64,000 bases of DNA from Providencia huaxiensis (GCF_002843235.3 NZ_CP031123.2:1674001-1738000); one strand, 5' to 3'; counted from the stretch's first letter, positions 52,356-60,970 are shown. Numbers and translations: made by a program. Notes: a model not told the origin generated them from the letters alone.

Positions 52356-53093
52356 TTAAAAATCAGCAAATTCAGGGATAGGCTTACGTCCATGGGACTC
52401 TAAAAAGTCCAATACACGGCGAGGGGAAACATTTAAAATTTGCGATTGCGGAAAATCAATTGATTCCAACATTTCAACCACGCGATCAAAACGGCCGAGA
52501 TACCCCGCAAAATGGGAGTCTGAACCTAATGCTACCCACCCGCCTGTCTCTTTAACTGCCTTAGCAATTTCTAAGCAATTCTTTTGGCTACCCGCTCTTG
52601 AATGCAAAAATGAGGAATTATTCATTTCCAAAGCAACATTACACTCTTTAGCGGCTTGTGCTACTGCTTTGATATCAATAGGGTATTTAGGGTTACCTGG
52701 GTGAGTAATTATTTGTACTTTGCCGCTGCGGATCGTGGCAATCATGGCTTCGGTATTATCAGCTAAACTTTGAGGCTCAAGAACTGGTTCATGGAAACCC
52801 GCTAAAATAATATCTAAATGGCGAGAGATCTTTTCATTGCAGTCTGTCTCACCCAACTTGTTCTTTATATTCGCCTCAATACCGTACAATAAACCGACAC
52901 CATCCACAATTCTGGGTAAGATAGGCATATTACCAAAATGCCACTCATGTGGAGCATCTTGCATTTCAGGACCGTGATCGGTAATTGCAAAGAGTTTGAC
53001 ACCACGACTAGCTGCTTCAGCAAAATATTCATTAACAGTGCTATATGCATGGGTGCTGGCAATGGTATGAGCATGTAAATCAACTTGATACAT
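52356..53093 (-). CDS. ycdX: PHP-domain phosphatase YcdX
   Basis: 245 aa from ATG 53093 ([18 protein letters not shown]. coli YcdX 245). A reading 22 codons longer is rejected. Trinuclear-metal PHP fold with [48 protein letters not shown] and LGSDSHFAG motifs. E. coli YcdX is required for swarming and has phosphatase activity in vitro; physiological substrate uncertain. Confidence 0.93.
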   Translation of the reverse strand: MYQVDLHAHTIASTHAYSTVNEYFAEAASRGVKLFAITDHGPEMQDAPHEWHFGNMPILPRIVDGVGLLYGIEANIKNKLGETDCNEKISRHLDIILAGFHEPVLEPQSLADNTEAMIATIRSGKVQIITHPGNPKYPIDIKAVAQAAKECNVALEMNNSSFLHSRAGSQKNCLEIAKAVKETGGWVALGSDSHFAGYLGRFDRVVEMLESIDFPQSQILNVSPRRVLDFLESHGRKPIPEFADF

Positions 53094-53260
53094 AAATGAT
53101 ATCCTTCTAATTCTTTTATTTCCCTTCTGAGTCAATCCGCTCAAAAAAGACTCTATCAACCTAACATATCAGCCTAAAAGTTTCGATAGTCATTCAGCTC
53201 AACAGCATTTTATCAACATATTGCGATATATTGGATAAAATCCGAAGAGGCTTTTAGGAT

Positions 53261-53286
53261 AAAAAAACCCGCGTTCATTGCGGGTT
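53261..53286 (-). terminator. Terminator of the racemase gene
   Basis: Stem AACCCGC/GCGGGTT, 7-nt loop, five T on the minus strand, 26 bp after the stop. Confidence 0.85.
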
Positions 53287-53311
53287 AAAACATACTGAGT
53301 TAAAAATCAGT

Positions 53312-54541
53312 TTAGTCAACTAAGATACGTTTATTGGTCGCTCCCCATAAGATTGACATTTCAGTAAATAATGCACCGCTGATATCTTCAACCTCTTCGG
53401 CAGTAATTTCAGCATTGCCTTGTTTACCAAAAAATACAACCTCATCTCCTGGGCTAACGTTTTTTAAATCAGTAACATCAACCATAACCGTATTCATTGA
53501 TGTTTTTCCTAGAACAGGAACTGTCTGACCATTAATCAATGCATGTCCTGCATTGCTAAATACACGGCGATAGCCATCCGCATAACCGACAGGAATATTT
53601 GCCAATACTGAGTCACGCTTTAAGATATAGGTTCTGTCATAACCTACCGTATTACCTTTCGGGTAATGATTGACAGAAGCAATACTCGATTTCAGCGTCA
53701 TTACACGTTTATAATCATTAGTCGCAACTGTATCACCATAGAAAATGCCGCCTACACGTACCATATCCAACCATGATTCTGGTACAGTAATGGTTGCATA
53801 AGTATTCGCCACATGTAATGTAATGTCTTCACGTTTTAACCCTGTAACATCCAATACTTGTTGAGACTCTTTTTTGAATTTCGCAAGGTCTTTACGGATC
53901 TGAGCTTCATCCTCTTCTGGATAATGAGACATAATGCCCACAATTTTTAATTGTGATAACGCCGCAATCTGTTTTGCTTCATCTAAGCCAGAGACATTAC
54001 TGACGTCTAGCCCATTACGGGACATACCTGCCGAGTTCAGTGCTAGATGGATAGGGATCACTTTATTTTGCTTTTTCGCAATCGCATTCAAGCGCTGCGC
54101 CATTTCTAAATTACCGATTAACTCTTCCGTCTCATATTGTGTTGCTTGAGCCATTTCTTGCTCTGTCGCACTTCTCACTCGCATTAAGCGACCTTTAAAG
54201 CCTAAGTCTCTCACAGTTTTAAGCTCTTGATTATTTGTTACCCCAATACATTGCACGTTATTTTCAATCATTATTGGTGTAACTAAAGAAAGGTCATGCC
54301 CATATGCATCCCCTTTCAAAACTGCGCACAGAGAAGAGTTATCCCCTAATAGGTTTTGTACTTTTTTGATATTAAAATTCAATGCACCGCGAGATATTTC
54401 AATCCATGCGTTATTAACCACCGCAGGTTGGCTTTGTGATGCATAGGTTTCTACTGGTGTTTTAATATTATTTGGTTGCTGGCAAGCTGTCGCAGCAACG
54501 AATAAAGGGAGTAATGCCAGATACTTCAAACGAAAAGCCAC
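53312..54541 (-). CDS. Lipoprotein broad-specificity amino-acid racemase (Bsr/Alr-like)
   Basis: 409 aa. Lipoprotein-like signal: [20 protein letters not shown] with Cys20 and QQ next, i.e. export and lipidation rather than a cytoplasmic DadX. PLP lysine K76 in LKGDAYGHD; tyrosine in [11 protein letters not shown]; second-domain [10 protein letters not shown] and [11 protein letters not shown]. The TVGYDRTY and KGDAYGHD contexts match periplasmic broad-spectrum racemases such as V. cholerae BsrV, which make D-Met/D-Leu/D-Arg for peptidoglycan editing (family knowledge). Divergent from a porin. Distinct from dadX at 14846-15925. Confidence 0.85.
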   Translation of the reverse strand: MAFRLKYLALLPLFVAATACQQPNNIKTPVETYASQSQPAVVNNAWIEISRGALNFNIKKVQNLLGDNSSLCAVLKGDAYGHDLSLVTPIMIENNVQCIGVTNNQELKTVRDLGFKGRLMRVRSATEQEMAQATQYETEELIGNLEMAQRLNAIAKKQNKVIPIHLALNSAGMSRNGLDVSNVSGLDEAKQIAALSQLKIVGIMSHYPEEDEAQIRKDLAKFKKESQQVLDVTGLKREDITLHVANTYATITVPESWLDMVRVGGIFYGDTVATNDYKRVMTLKSSIASVNHYPKGNTVGYDRTYILKRDSVLANIPVGYADGYRRVFSNAGHALINGQTVPVLGKTSMNTVMVDVTDLKNVSPGDEVVFFGKQGNAEITAEEVEDISGALFTEMSILWGATNKRILVD

Positions 54542-54919
54542 GTGTCATTCCTTATTTCTAATGATTTTTACCAAAATCATTTTGATGTTTCTGAGTTATA
54601 TAAAAAAAATATATATCGGTATTCAAATAATACCAACCTTAGCACTTCAAACAAGTAATAATTCATATTTTATGCATAAAAAACCACTTAAGTATAAACA
54701 TAGCTCTTACATCATATTGATTTTAATTTTCTAAAAATAAAACATTTGGTTGAAATCACCATAAATTAAATTATTTTTATTATTTAATAAGTTAGCCATA
54801 ATATTTCACTAATATTTAATTTTGTTACATTTTTTATTTGGCGAATTAAAATGCTTAAATGATAATAACTATCAATTAGGACCGGTTGCTAAATATCACT
54901 CAATCCATAAGGCTATATT
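54542..54919. other. Racemase-porin divergent intergenic region
   Basis: 378 bp, very AT-rich. GTTACATTTT at 54824-54833 resembles an OmpR half-site and could serve the porin (weak). GAAGGCTATATT-type ribosome-binding site precedes 54920. No ORF or RNA element seen. Confidence 0.45.
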
Positions 54920-56014
54920 ATGAAGTACAAATTACTCGCACTCATTATTCCAACACTACTTACTACTAATGTTGCTAACTCCGCTGAAATGTACAATAAA
55001 GATGGTAATAAGCTTGATGTGTATGGGCAAATCGATGTTCGCCATCATATTGCTAAAAGCCGTAGTGGCGAAGATGGTGATGACTCACGTGTCAGATTGG
55101 GGCTAAAAGGTGACACACAAATCACCGACCAGCTCATTGGCTTTGGGCGTTTTGAATGGGAAACTAAAACTAACCAATCAGAATCAACTGAAGAAAATAG
55201 CAATCGTTTAGCTTATGCAGGCTTAAAATTTGCAGATTACGGCTCCCTTGATTATGGCCGCAATTATGGAGTTATCTATGATACCAATGCTTGGACAGAC
55301 GTATTACCTCTCTGGGGAGCGGATACGATGGATCAAGAAGATAACTACATGCTAAGCCGTAACCGCAATTTACTCACTTATCGCAATAATAATGCCTTTG
55401 GTTACATTGATGGTTTAAGCTTTGCACTACAATATCAGGGTAAAAATGGCGAACAAAACCTATCATCCGGCGATGAATTAACCGATAACGGAGATGGTTT
55501 TGGTTTATCTACAGCTTATGAATTAGGTTATGGTATTTCCCTTGGCGGTGGTTATTCCTCATCTTCCCGTACACCAAAACAAAAAGATACCACAACTAGC
55601 AGTGCGACTGGTAAACGCGCTGAAGCTTGGAACGTCGGGGGAAAATTTGAATACGAAGACCTGTATCTCGCAGTCATGTATGGCCAAACGCTTAATATGA
55701 GCCGTTTTGGTAATGATAATATGGAGTCAGTAGCAAATAAAACTCAGAACCTTGAAGTGGTTGCTTTGTATTCTTTTGACTTCGGTTTAACCCCATCAAT
55801 TGGCTATAACTATTCCAAAGGTAAAAACTTGGGCAGCTTTGGTGATAAAGAACTAGTAAATTATATCGCTGTCGGATCTGCATATGATTTCAATAAAAAT
55901 CTAAGTGCTGTCATCGACTATAAAATCAATTTATTAAATGATAATGATTTTACCGACCATTACAAAGTCAATACCGATAATGTCCTTGGCTTAGGGTTAG
56001 TGTATCAGTTCTAA
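54920..56014 (+). CDS. General porin, OmpC/OmpF family
   Basis: 364 aa with signal peptide 1-21 (ANSA). Starts [21 protein letters not shown] and ends in LGLGLVYQF, the terminal-Phe BAM signal, for a 16-strand trimeric barrel. Strands carry the porin patterns GFGRFEWET and [21 protein letters not shown]. The L3 constriction loop reads VLPLWGAD (128-135) where enterobacterial porins usually have PEFGGD, so one acidic eyelet residue is replaced. Followed by a strong terminator. Confidence 0.93.
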   Translation: MKYKLLALIIPTLLTTNVANSAEMYNKDGNKLDVYGQIDVRHHIAKSRSGEDGDDSRVRLGLKGDTQITDQLIGFGRFEWETKTNQSESTEENSNRLAYAGLKFADYGSLDYGRNYGVIYDTNAWTDVLPLWGADTMDQEDNYMLSRNRNLLTYRNNNAFGYIDGLSFALQYQGKNGEQNLSSGDELTDNGDGFGLSTAYELGYGISLGGGYSSSSRTPKQKDTTTSSATGKRAEAWNVGGKFEYEDLYLAVMYGQTLNMSRFGNDNMESVANKTQNLEVVALYSFDFGLTPSIGYNYSKGKNLGSFGDKELVNYIAVGSAYDFNKNLSAVIDYKINLLNDNDFTDHYKVNTDNVLGLGLVYQF

Positions 56015-56382
56015 TTTTAGAATTGAGTGAAAAGCAAAAGCGTCTGTAAATTACAGGCGCTTTTTTACGGGTGAGCTTTGACAATAAAAATATCTCTCAT
56101 CATCTTCATGGCTTATTCCCTCAGAACGGGAAGTTTTGTTGCTTTACCCTCGATAAAACAGTTGCAAGATACAAAAGTATCTAATCCCATACATAGAGGC
56201 CCCCTTTTCCTAAATAAATTCCTATAATGGTATACCTATTTTTTCTAACGTCTTTGGTACAGCCAGTATGTTGTTTTTACCTTTAGAATTTGCCAATATA
56301 ACCGGCTCAAGATTTCAGGCCTACCACACAATCAGCGGCTATATTGGCTTATGTCGATTGGCTCTACTCTAAGGATCCTACT
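56015..56382. other. porin-btuE intergenic region
   Basis: 368 bp. Contains the porin terminator (AAGCGTCTGT/ACAGGCGCTT, 56038-56062, with TTTTTT). The rest has no gene; a ribosome-binding site AAGGAT precedes btuE. Confidence 0.55.
56038..56066 (+). terminator. Porin terminator
   Basis: Ten-bp stem with one G-U pair, 5-nt loop, six T, 24 bp after the stop. Confidence 0.85.
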
Positions 56383-56865
56383 ATGACCCCCTTTCATCAA
56401 TTAGCAGCGACGAGTCTCGGCGGGCAACTTATCTCTATGAAAGACTACGCTGGTAAGGTTGTTCTCGTCGTTAATACCGCCAGTCATTGTGGTTTTACAC
56501 CACAATACAACGGCTTAGAATCACTCTACAAGAAATATGCTCCTCAGGGCTTTGTGGTGCTGGGATTCCCCTGTAATCAGTTTGGCAAACAAGAACCCGG
56601 TGGCGCTGAGGAAATCGCGCAGACCTGCTTTATTAACTACGAAGTGAGCTTTCCAATGTTCGAAAAAGTCGACGTTAATGGAAGCTCAGCTCACCCGATA
56701 TTCCGTTACCTGAAAAACGAGCTACCAGGTCTAATGGGTGGGCGAATCAAGTGGAACTTTACTAAATTCTTGATCGGGCGTGATGGTAAACCGCTCAAAC
56801 GCTTCGCGCCATTCACTACCCCTGAAAAAATGGAAGCAATAATCCTTTCGGCACTTCAAATTTAA
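56383..56865 (+). CDS. btuE: Glutathione peroxidase family protein BtuE
   Basis: 160 aa from ATG 56383 (MTPFHQLAATSLGG), with AAGGAT eight bases upstream. Thioredoxin-fold peroxidase. Catalytic cysteine C36 in NTASHCGFTPQY, glutamine in GFPCNQFGKQEPG and tryptophan in KWNFTKFLIGRDG, all intact; no selenocysteine. Reduces hydrogen and lipid peroxides with thioredoxin or glutathione. Shorter than E. coli BtuE (183 aa), lacking an internal insert. It is somewhat GC-richer than the genes on its left, and a 12-bp guaA-like sequence lies 120 bp downstream. Confidence 0.9.
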   Translation: MTPFHQLAATSLGGQLISMKDYAGKVVLVVNTASHCGFTPQYNGLESLYKKYAPQGFVVLGFPCNQFGKQEPGGAEEIAQTCFINYEVSFPMFEKVDVNGSSAHPIFRYLKNELPGLMGGRIKWNFTKFLIGRDGKPLKRFAPFTTPEKMEAIILSALQI

Positions 56866-56984
56866 GTGTTCACTAATTTGCTTAATTAAATCGAATGCTA
56901 TTAAAGACTAAAAAAAAAGCCCATTTTTACATGGACTTAAGTCGTTATTTTGCTAGTCAGTGCCAGCTGGTTCTTATTGGGGGA

Positions 56985-56996
56985 TTATTCCCACTC
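56985..56996 (-). other. Candidate island attachment core (guaA 3'-end sequence)
   Basis: Minus strand reads GAGTGGGAATAA, which equals the end of guaA codons (Glu-Trp-Glu-stop). No guaA gene is adjacent: the preceding codons do not match GuaA. The 3' end of guaA is a known integration target of tyrosine-recombinase islands. It coincides with the change to island-like content on the right. Consistent with a distal attachment repeat. Confidence 0.45.
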
Positions 56997-57032
56997 GAAT
57001 ATCAATGAGAAAAAAATACATCCAAATAACAG

Positions 57033-57218
57033 CTAGTTAGAAATGCTACCTTTCTCGATACCATCATCTGTACCATGCGCAGATTTTTTTTGATTTTTTG
57101 CAACTCGTCGACGTTTTAGTTCGGCTTTGGCCCATGCTGAGGATTCTTGCATATCACGACGAAGCTCTTGTTTCTCTTCGGTAGTAAGCATTCGCGGTCC
57201 CGATGTAACTCTAGCCAC
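57033..57218 (-). CDS. Small charged protein of unknown function (island)
   Basis: 61 aa from GTG 57218, with GGAG nine bases upstream. Highly charged and mostly helical: LTTEEKQELRRDMQESSAWA then AKAELKRRRVAKNQKK; no signal or TM. I do not recognise it. It is the last gene before the candidate attachment core and lies 86 bp downstream of the ptuB-like gene on the same strand, so it may be read with the retron. Could be an excisionase-like or accessory protein, but no fold evidence. Confidence 0.6.
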   Translation of the reverse strand: MARVTSGPRMLTTEEKQELRRDMQESSAWAKAELKRRRVAKNQKKSAHGTDDGIEKGSISN

Positions 57219-57304
57219 CTTGTTTCTCCAACTTGTCGCTGTGTATTTTAGAATAATTTTTTAGACAACCGTTTAGGACTTTTCATGTTGGAGTGGTTAA
57301 CCAT

Positions 57305-57976
57305 TTAAAACTGTTCGTTATGTACCCACAAATGTTCTAATGCCGTTGAATGCTGAACTGCTTTAATTCTTTCTAATGCTTCAGATAACTCCGTTTCCAA
57401 AAGTTCAGTTAGCTCATCGTTATCATCATTAACCAACATCTCCCAATAACTATCTGCCAAACTTTTTTCTCCCGCAATAGCCGCTTTTCGAGAGTTTTCT
57501 AGTGTACTATCACCATCAAGATTGAAAACAGCAATGGTGTTATCAGCAATCTCTTTTTTTTCCGGTGTTAGAGTTGTTTTAGCTCTAACCTTTCCAGAAT
57601 TAAGGAACAGTATTAGTTCACTAGGATCCATTACATCAGGTTTGCATACCTTAGTAAGATCTATCTTTTTAGCTTCTGGATCCTCATCTTTGAACTTCCC
57701 GCAACGATTCGGATTTTTACATGAACCAAATAAATTATCCCAGTCAAATGTCATACTCGGATTTTGATCCTTTTGAATAAAATGCTCAATATGTCTTTTG
57801 GTATTATCTTCTTGTAACTGACATTCACAATACGCACAAAAACCACGCTGCATGATGTGGAGCTTTGCCCAAATTTCGTTAGTTAAGCCATTGTTTGAAA
57901 TAACAGACCAATTATCTCGACCATGCATAAATTGAGCTAAACACAAGGGAGCATCACCACGAACTAATTTCTTCAT
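57305..57976 (-). CDS. ptuB: Retron effector, HNH endonuclease (PtuB-like)
   Basis: 223 aa from ATG 57976 (a GTG at 57985 overlapping the ATPase stop is the alternative). HNH domain: CxxC at C47/C50 (FCAYCECQ), histidines H62 and H65 in RHIEHF, asparagine N81 in WDNLFGSC, then further cysteines in SCKNPNRCGKF, giving a zinc-supported fold of the TIGR02646/PtuB type. In Retron-Ec78 (Eco7) and Septu systems PtuB is the toxic nuclease released when the retron complex is disturbed. Last of the RT-ptuA-ptuB operon. Confidence 0.88.
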   Translation of the reverse strand: MKKLVRGDAPLCLAQFMHGRDNWSVISNNGLTNEIWAKLHIMQRGFCAYCECQLQEDNTKRHIEHFIQKDQNPSMTFDWDNLFGSCKNPNRCGKFKDEDPEAKKIDLTKVCKPDVMDPSELILFLNSGKVRAKTTLTPEKKEIADNTIAVFNLDGDSTLENSRKAAIAGEKSLADSYWEMLVNDDNDELTELLETELSEALERIKAVQHSTALEHLWVHNEQF

Positions 57977-57981
57977 CAGAA

Positions 57982-59622
57982 TCACTTTCCTTTTAGTGCC
58001 CTGGCCTTTAATTTGAACTCTTGAGTTCTAATATTTCCTTTAATTTTCACAACCTCAGGATGATCAATGCCGAAATGCTTAACTATTTTATCGAATAACT
58101 TTATGCCATCCTCCGACTTCCAAAGGTTCTCTGCTACCAAACTCGAATAGTCAGAAATCCAATTGGCTTCACACACTGGGGGTACAGAAAATGTTCGCAT
58201 AATTTGTTCTAAGACATCAGAGCTGCACACACCTTTGGTCTGAAATCTTGGTTTGTCTACAAAAGCAACTCCACTATCATCAAATCGAAGTATACGAATG
58301 CAATCTTTATCTACAGTAGATAGCACTTGGGGACTATGAGTAGTCACAATGAACTGTAGGTTAGGGAACGTCTCTTGAAGACCTATTAGAATTTCTTGTT
58401 GCCATTTTGGGTGAAGGTGTAATTCAATTTCATCTATGACTACAATTCCATGGCTATGTAAAGGGGCGTCAGAGTCGGGATTTAGTTTAACTAAACGCCT
58501 TGCCAAGTCTCCGGAGAGAGCTACCAACATTTTCTGACCTTGTGATAGCTGGGCTATATTCACTCTATTCCCAAAGTTATCGACCATTAGTCTGGCTTTT
58601 CCTGAACTGCGGTCGACCTCAAGATTCTTCACATCTGGAACAAGTGCTTCTATTGCTTGGTTGACTAGCTCTAAATGTCGCTGATATTTTAATGAAGATT
58701 TAGTTTTTACTAAGTTTTCTAACTCTTGCTTTTTAGCATTTAACTTGGCATTGAATACATCATTTTCTGGAGGCGCTTGATCTGCGTATACATCATCAAT
58801 AGTGGCTTGCAACGTTGCGATCTGCACCTTGAGTTCTTGAACTTCCTTATTCTCTTCACCTTTTGCCCTATTAACGAGCTCGATATAAAGCTTAGAAAAA
58901 TCCTCCAGTTTTCCGCTTCCATCCAAAGCGGTCTTAAGGTCAGAAAACCTATTGCTGACACTGTCTCCTGAAGCTGTTTCCGTAATCGTTGAAGATAATG
59001 GAAAGTCTGAACGTTCAACTGAATAGAATACCAAAAGTGGGATATGTATTGATGGGTTTTTGGCAGTGCTTTTATACATATGAGCAACTTGTCTTATATC
59101 GACCACATCAGTAGGAGAACTCCCCTCATACCCCAAAACAGTACTACCAATACTTACATCAAACGTATTCTGATCATCAAATTTAAATTTAGTCGTTACT
59201 TCACTGAATTCTTTAGAGTCAACATGGATATCACTTTCTGTAACAGGTCTACCAACTACGTCTGTTTTTTCCAGATTATTATTCAACCATGACAATGTCT
59301 TCGCAATAGCATCAGCAACACTCGTTTTGCCAGCGCCGTTGGCGCCTATAAGAACAGTAACTTTTTCATCAAATGAGATATCAAGATCTGTAAACCTTCT
59401 AAAATCAGTTAGGTGCATTGAAGATAAAACAAGTTTCTTTTCAAGAAGCGCAGATTCTACTTTATTAAAATATTGATAAGCTAAGTCCTCATTTTTATGC
59501 TCTACATTCTTACCTTCAAAGTAGTTTCGATACAACTGATACGAAGATTGAAAATTACCTTTATCTGAGTTTTGAATGAGGTGTTTAACCGTTCTGCTTC
59601 TATTTTTTTGTGACTTAGCCAT
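57982..59622 (-). CDS. ptuA: Retron effector ATPase (PtuA-like)
   Basis: 546 aa from ATG 59622, which overlaps the RT stop (ATGGCTAA) and has GAGGA eight bases upstream, so translation is coupled. N-terminal extension 1-60 contains a Sel1-like segment (QSSYQLYRNYFEGKNV, LAYQYFNK). Walker A GANGAGKT 93-100; long coiled coil about 250-325; ABC signature LSQGQ 359-363; Walker B VVIDEIE 394-400; H-loop TTHSPQ 427-432. SMC/Rad50-like AAA ATPase that binds PtuB and the msDNA in Septu-type retrons. ptuB follows with a 4-bp overlap if its GTG is used. Confidence 0.9.
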   Translation of the reverse strand: MAKSQKNRSRTVKHLIQNSDKGNFQSSYQLYRNYFEGKNVEHKNEDLAYQYFNKVESALLEKKLVLSSMHLTDFRRFTDLDISFDEKVTVLIGANGAGKTSVADAIAKTLSWLNNNLEKTDVVGRPVTESDIHVDSKEFSEVTTKFKFDDQNTFDVSIGSTVLGYEGSSPTDVVDIRQVAHMYKSTAKNPSIHIPLLVFYSVERSDFPLSSTITETASGDSVSNRFSDLKTALDGSGKLEDFSKLYIELVNRAKGEENKEVQELKVQIATLQATIDDVYADQAPPENDVFNAKLNAKKQELENLVKTKSSLKYQRHLELVNQAIEALVPDVKNLEVDRSSGKARLMVDNFGNRVNIAQLSQGQKMLVALSGDLARRLVKLNPDSDAPLHSHGIVVIDEIELHLHPKWQQEILIGLQETFPNLQFIVTTHSPQVLSTVDKDCIRILRFDDSGVAFVDKPRFQTKGVCSSDVLEQIMRTFSVPPVCEANWISDYSSLVAENLWKSEDGIKLFDKIVKHFGIDHPEVVKIKGNIRTQEFKLKARALKGK

Positions 59623-60547
59623 TTGATTCCTCAATAATTTGAGTAATTAACTTAGAAGTATATTTTCGCTTCAATGATTGAACAAACATAGGCTCTACAT
59701 GATTTGCAAAAGCAATAAGCCCTCTAAGGTGTTGTCTATCCTCAGTATCAAGTTTACTTAATTGAACTTGGTGCACTAAATGTTTGATATATCTTTTGCG
59801 CTCTCTTCCTAGGGAAAGAGAGCCATCATTAGTAATGGTTATACCTGTAACATGTCTATTATGGGCTCTAGATGAAAACCTAGTTTTCTTCCTATTGATT
59901 CTTATCGCCCCACCAAATAACTCAGCCAGCTTTTCTTTTACAAGCTTAGGAACGACAAAAAGAGAATCCTTGTGCTTGGTCGAGAATGTCAAGTCATCAG
60001 CATACCGCGTATAAATAATTTCTTTTTCAGCGCACATATTGCTGACAACACAATCAAATTGATACATGAAGAAATTAGATATTAGTGGAGAGCTTGGTGC
60101 TCCTATACTAAGAACTAGGGCACCTCCTGTTGTTTTACTTGGGGACCAGAAAAGTAAATTGTCTAAAGTTTGCATGTCTTGGTTAGTGGGAAGAGGCAAT
60201 ATTGACTTCCAAACCTCCCAAAAGAGCTTAGTAGAGATAGAATTAAAAAAATTTTCGAGATCAAGCTTAAGTAGGTAAGGATTATTTTTATGAGCAATTG
60301 CATTTTGCTTGATACCCAGACCTTTCCTATAAGCCATAGCTGAACCATGGATAGGTAACTGTTGTATTTCCAGAAACTTACGCTGATACTCTTTCAACTC
60401 TTTAGAAGGCTGAGCTATAACACGGTGCCCAGAAGTACGCTTTGGAATAGTATAGACTTTATACCTTTTAGGCGCACTCTGGAGAAAGCGACCGACTTCG
60501 TCTTCACTCTTTTTCAGCTCTAATGCTAACTGCTCTATCAAAGTCAT
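59615..60547 (-). CDS. Retron reverse transcriptase
   Basis: 310 aa from ATG 60547 (MTLIEQLALELKK); a GTG reading 11 codons longer runs through the terminator. Retron-specific motifs: NAIAH (82-86, the NAxxH motif), catalytic D96 in LLKLDLENFF, YADD (182-185) and VTG (233-235). It copies the msd part of the upstream ncRNA, priming from a 2'-OH of a conserved guanosine. Stop overlaps the ptuA start by 8 bp. Best fit: Ec78 (Eco7)-type retron with PtuAB. Confidence 0.93.
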   Translation of the reverse strand: MTLIEQLALELKKSEDEVGRFLQSAPKRYKVYTIPKRTSGHRVIAQPSKELKEYQRKFLEIQQLPIHGSAMAYRKGLGIKQNAIAHKNNPYLLKLDLENFFNSISTKLFWEVWKSILPLPTNQDMQTLDNLLFWSPSKTTGGALVLSIGAPSSPLISNFFMYQFDCVVSNMCAEKEIIYTRYADDLTFSTKHKDSLFVVPKLVKEKLAELFGGAIRINRKKTRFSSRAHNRHVTGITITNDGSLSLGRERKRYIKHLVHQVQLSKLDTEDRQHLRGLIAFANHVEPMFVQSLKRKYTSKLITQIIEESNG

Positions 60548-60559
60548 ACCTAATCCCAT

Positions 60560-60596
60560 AAAAAAGCCCAAAAGCAACACTCTTGGGCTTTGGGCT
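60560..60596 (-). terminator. Intrinsic terminator between retron ncRNA and RT gene
   Basis: Minus strand AGCCCAAAGC, loop CCAAGAGTGTT, GCTTTTGGGCT (10 bp with one bulged A), followed by TTTTTT (60565-60560). 13 bp before the RT start codon. Would end most transcripts after the ncRNA, lowering RT expression. Confidence 0.8.
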
Positions 60597-60597
60597 C

Positions 60598-60752
60598 AAC
60601 TCTTTACTAGAGGAAGCGATAGGTTCGCAACCTGATTGACGAACGGAGTGAGGAGATCAGGTTGCGAACCTATCGCAACCATAAAACCGTTCAATAAATT
60701 AGAGTCTGGCTAAACACCCGACTAGACGGATTCGTCCTAAGCTAAAGAGCTC
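60598..60752 (-). ncRNA. Retron msr-msd non-coding RNA
   Basis: About 155 nt. a1 (60737-60752, CTCTTTAGCTTAGG) pairs with a2 (60598-60613, CCTCTAGTAAAGAG) over roughly 12 bp with small bulges. The priming guanosine is probably the G in TTTAGCTT (60742). msr hairpins: GACG-AATC-CGTC (60736-60725) and AGTC...GACT (60723-60703). msd: 21-bp perfect stem, 60656-60676 with 60616-60636, and a 19-nt loop. Identified by position upstream of the RT and this architecture; not by database match. Confidence 0.88.
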
Positions 60753-60756
60753 TATA

Positions 60757-60786
60757 ACTATATCATAACTATATGAGGTTATTCAA
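60757..60786 (-). promoter_or_regulatory. Candidate retron promoter
   Basis: Minus strand -35 TTGAAT (60786-60781), 18-bp spacer, -10 TATAGT (60762-60757). The start site would be near 60750, at the 5' end of a1. The -10 lies in a tandem ATATAGTTAT repeat. Confidence 0.5.
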
Positions 60787-60900
60787 TTTCATGTTCTTGA
60801 TGCTTTACTTCTAATAACGTGTTGCCAGCAGAAATGGGGCTTTGTGCCTCACACCAGCTCGCCTTTGGCTACACCTCAATTAATTTCTTTCCTCGGACAG

Positions 60901-60930
60901 GCAGTACACCTTGATAGATGTACTGCTTTT
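60901..60930 (+). terminator. Hairpin between retron and conjugation operon
   Basis: Perfect 8-bp stem GCAGTACA/TGTACTGC, 10-nt loop, TTTT on the plus strand. On the minus strand it sits downstream of the 75-aa gene at the end of the trb operon but lacks a U-tract in that direction. Confidence 0.5.
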
Positions 60931-60970
60931 CCTCGTATTCGTTTTGCCTTATCGTTCATCAGCTTTTGCC

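Noticed and set aside
60616..60676. Inverted repeat as transposon terminal repeats or a plain terminator
   Set aside because: No transposase or target duplication; position before the RT, a1/a2 pairing and lack of U-tract fit an msd hairpin.
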